Shown here one piece after another: positions 6,750-12,515 of a DNA stretch of 12,515 nt. Position numbers and translations under genes: made by a program. The stretch is from an uncultured Clostridia bacterium. GTDB lineage: Bacteria > Bacillota > Clostridia > Oscillospirales > Acutalibacteraceae. The DNA lies in NCBI GenBank assembly GCA_944382025.1, contig CALWMQ010000092.1, forward strand, positions 1 to 12,515. Reading direction: 5' to 3'. The notes beneath the pieces are model-generated. The model saw only the letters and a list, made by a program, of their open reading frames with translations. It was not told where the DNA came from and made no database searches. How positions within the stretch are numbered: the stretch's first letter is position 1; each line of letters opens with the position of its first letter.

Positions 6750-7095
6750 CCGGCGTACCGGTAAAATATGGGGCAGATGGATAGCCGCCGGCATTCGTGC
6801 CTTATTCCCTCTAAGCGCCTCCACCGTGGATGTGATCCCATATTCGTCCTTGCGGGAGCACTGAAAAAACAAAGCCGCTTTTAAACGGTAAGCAGTCCCA
6901 TGGATTTTGGGTGGTTTCACCGGCGTTCCGTCAAAGGCCTCAGCCCATAGCCAGGAGGATTTTGGGGCGGGAAACCGGCTGTGAAGAAAGCTGCCGGGAA
7001 CCCCTGGGCTGAAAGGGGATTCCGGCCAAGCCATAGCCACCGGCTGCCCGCTGGAATAAGGTGACCCAAGCCTATTGCCGGCATATGCTCCGAGG

Positions 7096-7229
7096 AGCGG
7101 TGAAGTTTATCGCACTCACATCACATGCTTTGCTCATAAAAGGGGGGCGCTGCGTTAACGGCAGTGAATTGTTGCGGATAACTTGTTGTCAGCGCCTCGT
7201 TTCTCTTGGGCTAGAGGTGAAGCGTTTTT
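7096..7229 (+). ncRNA. Candidate small RNA of about 134 nt
   Basis: The pieces line up on the plus strand. A promoter-like pair lies at 7061-7089 (GTGACC, 17 bp, TATGCT), an outer 7-bp stem GGCGCTG/CAGCGCC closes 7146-7196, and a terminator-like hairpin with TTTTT ends at 7229. Inside the 7146-7196 hairpin further short stems are possible (GTTA/TAAC and GCAG with TTGC-type pairing). No known family is recognised and each part is individually weak. The alternative is chance structure in GC-rich DNA. Confidence 0.22.
7198..7229 (+). terminator. Possible intrinsic terminator
   Basis: An imperfect stem pairs about 7198-7207 with 7214-7224 (CGTTTC with GAAGCG at the base, one mismatch and some G-T pairs), followed by TTTTT at 7225-7229. 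It could end a transcript reading from the SH3 gene or from the candidate small RNA. Confidence 0.35.
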
Positions 7230-7273
7230 ACGAGGAACCTCCACCGGCAGGGCGGATGGCTTCCCACACAAAC

Positions 7274-7322
7274 AAAACCATGGGCGGGGTACCGAAAACG
7301 GTACCCCGCCCATGGTTTTATC
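7274..7322. terminator. Strong terminator hairpin downstream of the P-type ATPase gene
   Basis: A perfect 21-bp stem (7274-7294 with 7299-7319) closes on a 4-nt AAAA loop. The stem core is GC-rich (GGGCGGGGTACC) and both ends carry T runs, TTTTATC on the plus strand and TTTTGTTTG on the minus strand. It lies about 10 bp past the ATPase stop. It is almost certainly the ATPase terminator and probably bidirectional, insulating the gene from the plus-strand region. Confidence 0.9.
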
Positions 7323-7330
7323 ATCAGAAA

Positions 7331-9760
7331 TTAAGCCAGATGCCGGAAAAACACACGTTTAATCCAACGGAACAGACAGGTAAACCCCCACATGATTAGG
7401 GGCATCAGCAGAGCGAATCCGCCTGTCAGAAGCCAGCCATACAGGCCCGGGGACACAGCCAGATCCAGCAGATATAGGGCGACAACGGCGCCGGCGAAGG
7501 CCAAGCCCATGACGATACAGAGGGCCCCCCGGATCCAGTTGAAGGGGTAGCAGGTAAGGACCATAACCAGCAGCCCGGTGAGCCCGGCCAGGATGGTACA
7601 GCACATGGAAATCTGATCCGTATTGAGCCCGACCAAGGGCCCGGTTATCATCAGTCCCAGGATACAGCAGGCGTCGGTCAGGCCGCCGGGGAGAGCCCGG
7701 AGCAGGACATTTTCAATAAAATGCCCTTTAATGCGCCGGTAAGTAGGCTCCAGCGCCAGGACAAAGGAGGGAATCCCGATGGTCAGGGCGCTGATAAGGG
7801 TCAGCTGGATGGGCATGAAGGGGTAGGGGAGTACGGCGAACAGCAGTACAAAGGAAACCAGAAAGGAAAAGATATTGTTCACCAGGAACAGGGAAGCGGA
7901 ACGTTCAATATTATTGATGACCCGGCGGCCCTCGCCCACGATTTTGGGCATGGAGGCGAAGTTGGAGTCCAGCAAGACAAGCTGGGACACATGGGAAGCC
8001 GCGTCACTGCCTGAGGCCATGGCGATACTGCAGTCAGCGTCCTTGAGGGCCAGCACATCGTTCACCCCGTCTCCGGTCATGGCAACCGTATGTCCGGAGG
8101 ATTTCAGGCAGCGGATCAGGGCGCGTTTTTGCTGAGGGGTGACTCGTCCGAAAACGGTATAGCGCTCAGCCGCTTCCGCCAGATCCTTCCCGGTGGCCAG
8201 GGAAGAAGCGTCCACATACCGTTCGGCGCCCTCTACCCCGGCTTGCCGGGCGATTTCCGATACGGCGGCGGGGTTATCCCCGGAAATCACCTTGATGGCA
8301 ACCCCCTGCTCCTTAAAATAGGCGAATGTGGCAGGCGCCTCCGGCCGGATCCGGTCAGACAGTACCAGGAGGGCTAACCCGTGTACAGGAGAGGATGGAG
8401 CGGCAGCCTGTCCGGAAGGTGCCTGGTCGCAGGCGCCGAACAGCAGCACCCGCTGCCCTTTGGAGGAATAGGCCTCTACCTGGTCACGCACCTGAGGGTA
8501 CGCAGCCCCCAGGAGAGGTTCCGGCGCTCCCAGAAGATAGGTGCCTTTCCCGGTAAAGGTGACCGCTCCCCATTTCCGGGAAGAGGAAAAAGGGATCTCC
8601 CGTTCCACAGTATATGCCTCAGAGCCGGGTACAGGCCGGGCGGCCGCTGCCCCGTCAGGGCCGTTCCGGGGAAGGAACCGGTTGCGCAGGGCCTGGCTGG
8701 TCATGTTGGTATCGGTGCTGTGCCGCAGGTAAGCGCTGATAACCGGGGCTAATTCCTCCTCGGTATGACCGGGCAGGGGGATGACCTGATGCACCCGTAT
8801 AGCGCCTTCGGTAATGGTTCCGGTCTTGTCCAGGCACAGCACATCCACCCGGGCCAGGGTTTCAATGCAATACAGTTCATGAACCAGAGTGCGGTTCCGG
8901 GAAAGGTTGATAACGCTGACCGCCAGGGCCACACTGGTCAACAGGTACAGACCCTCCGGGATCATGCCCACGGCGGAGGCGAACGTAGAGATGATGGAAT
9001 CATTGGCGGTCATCCCCATCATATGCACCTGCTTGAAAAACAGGGTCAGGGAAAAGGGGATAAGAAGAATACTGATCACCTGGACCAGGCGGGTCAGGGA
9101 CCGCATCATTTCCGAATGCACCTTGCGGTGCTTTTTCGCTTCGGCGGTAATTTGGGCGGCATAGGAATCCGCCCCAACCTTATCCAGCTGGGCGTAGCAC
9201 CGGCCGGATACCACGAAGCTGCCCGACAGGAGGGTATCCCCGGTATTTTTGAGAATCGGGTCGGCCTCCCCTGTCAGCAGGGATTCATTGACCTCAACCT
9301 GCCCGGAACGGACAACCGCGTCAGCGCAGATCTGGTTTCCGGCGGAGAACCGGACGATATCGTCCAGCACCAGCCGATCCACGGGAAGGGTCTGTTCGGC
9401 GCTATCCCTTACCACCACCGCGGATGGAGTGGATAACAGGGTCAGCCGGTCTAAAACCCGTTTGGCGCGGATTTCCTGGAAAATGCCGATAGCGGTGTTC
9501 AGGATGACAACCCCCATAAACAGCAGGTTGTGGTAGGAGCCGGTAATCAGGATACAGGCGGCCAGGACACAGAACACCAGATTAAAAAAGGTAAATACAT
9601 TGGTAAACACGATCTGCCCCACGGTTTTGGAGGGTGGGTCAACCGATTGGTTCCGGAGGCCATCCAGGACGCGCTGGCTTACCTGGGCGGAGGACAGGCC
9701 CCGGTCAACCTGAGGGGAATAACGAACCGTTCTTTTTTCCGCAGTACGTATTGACTTCAT
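7331..9760 (-). CDS. CtpE-like cation-transporting P-type ATPase
   Basis: This 809-residue membrane pump moves a cation using ATP through a phospho-aspartate intermediate. All core motifs are present: LLTGEA at 161-166 (actuator domain, TGEA rather than TGES), IPEGL at 267-271 in the fourth membrane helix, DKTGT at 311-315 with D311 the phosphorylated residue, a nucleotide-binding region around FSSSRKW (391-397) and GAPEP (411-415), VISGDNP (491-497) and TGDGVNDVLALKDAD (562-576). About ten membrane helices are expected. The order PEGLYLLTSVALAVSV, then LVHELYCIETLARVD, resembles mycobacterial CtpE, a calcium-uptake ATPase, and related Gram-positive pumps. I therefore suggest Ca2+ or another divalent cation, but the ion is not proven. 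The ATG at 9760 has AAGGA about 14 nt upstream, a wide spacing; no better in-frame start is seen. It has its own promoter and terminator. Confidence 0.9.
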   Translation of the reverse strand: MKSIRTAEKRTVRYSPQVDRGLSSAQVSQRVLDGLRNQSVDPPSKTVGQIVFTNVFTFFNLVFCVLAACILITGSYHNLLFMGVVILNTAIGIFQEIRAKRVLDRLTLLSTPSAVVVRDSAEQTLPVDRLVLDDIVRFSAGNQICADAVVRSGQVEVNESLLTGEADPILKNTGDTLLSGSFVVSGRCYAQLDKVGADSYAAQITAEAKKHRKVHSEMMRSLTRLVQVISILLIPFSLTLFFKQVHMMGMTANDSIISTFASAVGMIPEGLYLLTSVALAVSVINLSRNRTLVHELYCIETLARVDVLCLDKTGTITEGAIRVHQVIPLPGHTEEELAPVISAYLRHSTDTNMTSQALRNRFLPRNGPDGAAAARPVPGSEAYTVEREIPFSSSRKWGAVTFTGKGTYLLGAPEPLLGAAYPQVRDQVEAYSSKGQRVLLFGACDQAPSGQAAAPSSPVHGLALLVLSDRIRPEAPATFAYFKEQGVAIKVISGDNPAAVSEIARQAGVEGAERYVDASSLATGKDLAEAAERYTVFGRVTPQQKRALIRCLKSSGHTVAMTGDGVNDVLALKDADCSIAMASGSDAASHVSQLVLLDSNFASMPKIVGEGRRVINNIERSASLFLVNNIFSFLVSFVLLFAVLPYPFMPIQLTLISALTIGIPSFVLALEPTYRRIKGHFIENVLLRALPGGLTDACCILGLMITGPLVGLNTDQISMCCTILAGLTGLLVMVLTCYPFNWIRGALCIVMGLAFAGAVVALYLLDLAVSPGLYGWLLTGGFALLMPLIMWGFTCLFRWIKRVFFRHLA

Positions 9761-9833
9761 GGCGCACAGTCTTTTCCTTCAAGATTCAGAGGGCAGGCCG
9801 GTATTCCGGGCGGTCCCTCCGGATAATGTCTCT

Positions 9834-9862
9834 ATTCTACACCATCTTTCCAAAGGCTACAA
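9834..9862 (-). promoter_or_regulatory. Sigma-A-type promoter for the P-type ATPase gene
   Basis: On the minus strand TTGTAG (9857-9862) is separated by exactly 17 bp from TAGAAT (9834-9839). This gives a leader of roughly 65 nt before the ATG at 9760. It supports separate transcription from the upstream symporter gene. No operator or riboswitch was recognised in the leader. Confidence 0.6.
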
Positions 9863-9897
9863 GAACAGAAGGTTAAGGAATCCTGAATTTTGCGCAT

Positions 9898-9968
9898 GTA
9901 AAAAAGAAAATTTTTTATGGGGGCCGCCCTGGTACGCAAAACCTATGGGGGAGGATTACCGGTTTTGC
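9898..9968 (-). terminator. Possible terminator of the symporter gene
   Basis: On the minus strand GCAAAACC (9961-9968) pairs with GGTTTTGC (9936-9943), an 8-bp stem that encloses the symporter stop codon at 9956-9958. About 25 nt further a small GGGC/GCCC hairpin is followed by TTTTCTTTTTT (about 9900-9910). No single classic hairpin with an abutting T run is present, so the call is tentative. Confidence 0.4.
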
Positions 9969-11353
9969 CAGCGTTCCAGCTTTTGGACACGGCATCGGTT
10001 CCAGGATCGGGTAGCCAGACTGAACACCAGCAGATTACACAGGGTACCGATTACCGTGCCATCGATGCCCCAAGGCTTAGCCAGGAGGTAATTCCAGCAA
10101 AGGGAGGAGGCAAGGCCTGCCGCCATAGCATACAAAAAGGAGCGGGCGTTGGAACGGATTCCCAGGAGGGCGGCCGCCAGGGGGACGAGAATCAGGGGGC
10201 TCCAGAAGGAATAGGCCAGTACGAGGATGCCGAACACGTCAGGCAGCAGGAAAGCGACACAGACCGCCCCGACGCCGGTAGCCAGATTCACCCCCCGCAG
10301 CCATCGCAGCTGAGTGGAATCCCTCAACTGAGGGGATAAGGGGATCACCGTATCGCAAACCAGGCTGACGGCGGCCCCATTGAGGAATCCATCCGCGGCC
10401 GAGAGGATAATGGAGACCATAGCGGCCATGAGGACGCCCCGGATGCCAACCGGCAGAACCGACTGGATCAGGGTGGGCATAGCGGAGGGGGGATAATCGG
10501 TAACCTGGAGGGCATAGGCCGTCAGGCCGATAGCGCCTGTGACCAGGAAGAAGGGGATGGAGAACAGACCGCTGAGGATGGTTGCCCGGGCTGTAGCCCC
10601 GGCGTTACGCCCAATCAGCAGCCGCTGGGTATAGGGGGGAGCCAGAGCCTCCCCGATCATCATGGTCAGGAAGAGGGAAACGAAACCTGCCGGGGTGGTG
10701 CCGTTAAAGGGATCCCAGTATTCCCCGGGGATGGAGGTAAGAACCTGTTCCGGGCCTCCTGCTTTGCCCAAGGCGATTATCAGGAGTACCGGCATTCCCA
10801 CCGCGAGCAATACAAATTGTAATATATCGGCAAATATAACCGATTGTAATCCTCCGAAGGTGGTATACAGCAGGACAATACCGCAGCCTAACAGGATACC
10901 GGTATGTCGTTCCACGCCCAGCAGGACATGAAACACCAACCCAATGGATTCCATTTGGGCGCCGACTACCCCGGCACAGCAAAAGAAAGAAAACAACCCG
11001 GTCAGTACGCGGGCTTTACGGCCATAGGCTTCTCCTATAATCCCGCCTACCGTCACAGCGCCTGGGAAGCGGGACACCCCCGGCACCAGGAATTTCCCGA
11101 TCAGGATCATCCCCAGGCTGAACCCCAGCAGGGTCAAGGTTGTACTGATGCCGTATTCAAACGCTTTGGCAGCGTTCCCGGAGGAGTACCCGCCGCCGAC
11201 ATAGGAGGCGGACAATGTAGCGAAAATAATCCCTGTCCCGTAGCGACCTCCGGAAGCGGTAAAATCCGCGGCATTTTTGACATTTTTCCCGCCCCGCATA
11301 CCCAGGGTAATCAGGAGGGCCACATATCCCAGAACCAGTCCTGTATCCAGCAT
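9956..11353 (-). CDS. Sodium:solute symporter (SSS family)
   Basis: This 465-residue transporter belongs to the sodium:solute symporter superfamily, which imports a small solute with Na+. About 13 hydrophobic helices are visible from the N-terminus. Family features are FATLSASYVGGGYSSGNA (44-61), the YTTFGGLQSVIFADILQF stretch at 163-180 matching the family YTxLGGxxAVxxTDxxQ signature, and ILSAADGFLNGAAVS at 316-330. The last is the helix that normally supplies Na+-coordinating Ser residues; the usual STAD is SAAD here. The solute cannot be told from sequence alone. ATG 11353 is chosen because AGGGGG lies 7 nt upstream and the protein starts with a membrane helix. The frame is open upstream through the repeat region to 12007, but that translation is unrelated to the family and has no ribosome binding site I can see. 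Confidence 0.87.
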   Translation of the reverse strand: MLDTGLVLGYVALLITLGMRGGKNVKNAADFTASGGRYGTGIIFATLSASYVGGGYSSGNAAKAFEYGISTTLTLLGFSLGMILIGKFLVPGVSRFPGAVTVGGIIGEAYGRKARVLTGLFSFFCCAGVVGAQMESIGLVFHVLLGVERHTGILLGCGIVLLYTTFGGLQSVIFADILQFVLLAVGMPVLLIIALGKAGGPEQVLTSIPGEYWDPFNGTTPAGFVSLFLTMMIGEALAPPYTQRLLIGRNAGATARATILSGLFSIPFFLVTGAIGLTAYALQVTDYPPSAMPTLIQSVLPVGIRGVLMAAMVSIILSAADGFLNGAAVSLVCDTVIPLSPQLRDSTQLRWLRGVNLATGVGAVCVAFLLPDVFGILVLAYSFWSPLILVPLAAALLGIRSNARSFLYAMAAGLASSLCWNYLLAKPWGIDGTVIGTLCNLLVFSLATRSWNRCRVQKLERWQNR

Positions 11354-11542
11354 GCCAAAACCCCCTTTTTCTCCCTTTATCCTATGAAAAAAAGCGGGGA
11401 AACATGTCTGGAACAGCTTGGCCGGCTGCCAGCCCTGTAGATTTTGGCTTACGTATTCCGCCGGATACGAGGGCCTATAGAAAATCCGCCCTGTAAAAGC
11501 CATGATACACAAAGTTTTCGCCCGCCTTTTACAAAAGGCAAC
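11354..11542. other. Leader region of the symporter gene with a 16-bp inverted repeat
   Basis: This stretch lies between the symporter start and the repeat pair. It holds GCCTTTTACAAAAGGC at 11524-11539, a 7-bp perfect inverted repeat with a 2-nt centre. That could be an operator or a short hairpin. I found no convincing -35/-10 pair. Confidence 0.4.
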
Positions 11543-11782
11543 GCCTGCGAGCGCCCGCAGTGCGGGAAGCAGCGAGCAGGGGTTGGCGCCGCGGTCAAAA
11601 CCGACAGCCGCGAGAGCGGCGGAGGGCGGTTTTGGGCACCGCAAGAGGGAGCCTGCGAGCGCCCGCAGTGCGGGAAGCAGCGAGCAGGGGTTGGCGCCAC
11701 GGTCAAAACCGACAGCCGCAAATGCGGCGGAGGGCGGTTTTGGGCACCGCAAGAGGAGACGGGGTGAGGGGCAGCGCCCCTC
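11543..11782. repeat. Tandem pair of the GC-rich hairpin element (copies 3 and 4)
   Basis: Two copies start at 11543 and 11651, a period of 108 bp. Each begins with CCCGCAGTGCGGG, a 5-bp-stem hairpin not present in copies 1 and 2, and then has the same 52-nt core (11591-11642 and 11699-11750). An inner stem GCCGC/GCGGC caps the core with a GAGA loop in copy 3 and an AAAT loop in copy 4. After copy 4 a GAGGGGC-AGC-GCCCCTC hairpin (11766-11782) runs into the stop codon of the exporter gene. The orientation matches copies 1 and 2 at positions 1-245. The element has no coding signal I trust and its function is unknown. Confidence 0.85.
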
Positions 11783-12515
11783 ATGGCCTGTTATGGGACT
11801 CTTTTTCGCCGGCGGGATCACCCCAAAACCGTTGCACCTGCGTGGGGGTGAGGGATAAGGCAAACTCCCGTTTGCGGAGCAGCAGCCTATGGATTTCATC
11901 CGCCGCCTCATATAGGATAGCCCGGATTTCGAATTCTTCCCTGGTAGCGGGCAGAGGGCTTCGACGATAAGCACAGCGCAGGGATCCCAGTTGTTCCAAT
12001 AAGGCAAGGGCGTTGTTGGATTCCTGAAGGGAGGCGGCTATGTCCCGGAGATAGGCAGCTAGGGAAGCCGCCTGCCAGGGTAAGGGCAGGGGGTATCCTG
12101 CCAGCCGGCCCAGGGTGCCATAGAGGCGGCGGAGGATACGCCACTGTTCCAAACGCATATCCACATAATGAAGAAAATACCGCATATCGGCTTGAAAGGT
12201 ATTGTCCGCGTGATGGAGCGCTCGGATACGGGCCTGCTCCAGATGGCGGCGGAGTTCCTCCAGATGGATGGCCGCCGTTTGATCCCTATCGGGCGTTCCC
12301 TCCAGCAGCAAGGACAGGCGCCGCAAAAGATCCCGCATGCGGTCCTCGGTGATTTGCTGGTCCCGCCGGATCTGCCGCCAACGGCGGGGCATGAACAGGT
12401 TGACCAAAATCCCCATGAGGATGCCGATGGCCATCAGCGCCGCCTCGTTGAGCAGGGACGGAATGGTGACCGAACCGGAACTCCATAGATGCAACATGAG
12501 CACCACACTCATAGC
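11781..12515 (-). CDS. Aromatic acid exporter (ArAE)-family-like membrane protein, N-terminus outside the window
   Basis: The frame is open to the right edge, so the protein is 5'-truncated; 245 codons (244 residues) remain. The visible N-terminal part has two hydrophobic stretches (SVVLMLHL and EAALMAIGILMGILVNLFM) ending in the positive MPRRWRQIRR. The rest is a long soluble helical domain rich in Arg, Leu and Glu. This layout matches the C-terminal part of the Gram-positive aromatic-acid-exporter family (ArAE_1 membrane domain followed by the ArAE_1_C helical domain). Substrates of these proteins are mostly unknown. An in-frame ATG at 12512 is present, but the missing membrane helices make it an unlikely true start. 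The stop codon at 11781 abuts the repeat hairpin. The family call is by general resemblance, so moderate. Confidence 0.62.
   Translation of the reverse strand, partial: AMSVVLMLHLWSSGSVTIPSLLNEAALMAIGILMGILVNLFMPRRWRQIRRDQQITEDRMRDLLRRLSLLLEGTPDRDQTAAIHLEELRRHLEQARIRALHHADNTFQADMRYFLHYVDMRLEQWRILRRLYGTLGRLAGYPLPLPWQAASLAAYLRDIAASLQESNNALALLEQLGSLRCAYRRSPLPATREEFEIRAILYEAADEIHRLLLRKREFALSLTPTQVQRFWGDPAGEKESHNRP

Larger units (their letters stand above)
6750..7273. other. Long intergenic region with no convincing protein gene
   Basis: About 520 bp between the SH3 gene and the ATPase terminator. Long open frames on both strands here encode nothing I recognise and lack good starts. The region holds several inverted repeats: ACCGG-CGTA-CCGGT at about 6749-6762, CCGGC/GCCGG at about 6974-6996, GGCGCTG/CAGCGCC closing 7146-7196, and a hairpin with T run at 7198-7229. 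I could not match any tRNA, riboswitch, T-box, SRP, tmRNA or RNase P signature by eye. Confidence 0.6.

Noticed and set aside
6114..7040. Minus-strand open frame of 308 codons
   Set aside because: It overlaps the SH3 lipoprotein gene antisense and the start of apbE in another frame, has no recognisable domain, and its composition looks like a shadow of GC-rich sequence.
6960..7110. Cobalamin-riboswitch-like stretch (CCGGCTGCCCGC with nearby GGTGACC and AAGCC)
   Set aside because: The fixed blocks of the cobalamin riboswitch, such as GCCACTG and the CGCAACTGT segment, are missing, and no suitable gene follows on that strand.
7061..7399. Plus-strand open frame of 112 codons
   Set aside because: It runs through the ATPase terminator and into the antisense of the ATPase 3' end, with no clear ribosome binding site and no family resemblance.
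11543..11758. CRISPR-like array
   Set aside because: The repeats are contiguous tandem units of 108 bp with no unique spacers and only two copies, so this is not a CRISPR.
11354..12007. N-terminal extension of the symporter reading frame
   Set aside because: It is in frame by chance through the repeats and antisense-free exporter overlap; the strong ribosome binding site and the family start are at 11353.

Overview
The window is GC-rich DNA that looks like a Gram-positive Clostridia genome, probably a gut member of the Oscillospirales. That assignment is an inference from gene content (Rnf-type electron transport, lipoprotein ApbE, CtpE-like P-type ATPase, AGGAGG-like ribosome binding sites, frequent TTG starts); no marker gene is present to prove it. 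All but one of the protein genes are on the minus strand.

From right to left: a truncated aromatic-acid-exporter-like membrane protein (11781-12515); a repeat-filled gap with two tandem copies of a hairpin element (11543-11782); a sodium:solute symporter (9956-11353); a CtpE-like cation P-type ATPase (7331-9760) with a good promoter and a 21-bp-stem terminator; a gap of about 520 bp with possible small-RNA structure (6750-7273); a plus-strand SH3-domain lipoprotein (6297-6749). Divergent from it is a five-gene operon, apbE-rnfC-rnfD-rnfG-rnfEA (6196 down to 400), closed by a hairpin terminator at 317-350. Two further copies of the hairpin element fill positions 1-245.

The operon encodes the membrane part of a Rnf-type NADH/flavin electron-transfer complex plus the ApbE enzyme that attaches FMN covalently to RnfD and RnfG. 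It is clearly non-canonical. No rnfB is present. RnfE and RnfA are fused in one 338-residue protein in which the RnfA half appears to lack its first membrane helix and that helix's conserved cysteine. RnfC has Arg in place of the last Cys of its second 4Fe-4S motif. RnfG carries an extra extracytoplasmic domain of about 115 residues inserted before its flavinylation motif. Together these suggest a remodelled Rnf, possibly sending electrons outward through surface flavins rather than coupling ferredoxin to NAD. This functional reading is a hypothesis.

The hairpin element occurs in tandem pairs at both ends of the window in the same orientation, so the whole transporter/Rnf block is bracketed by direct repeats.
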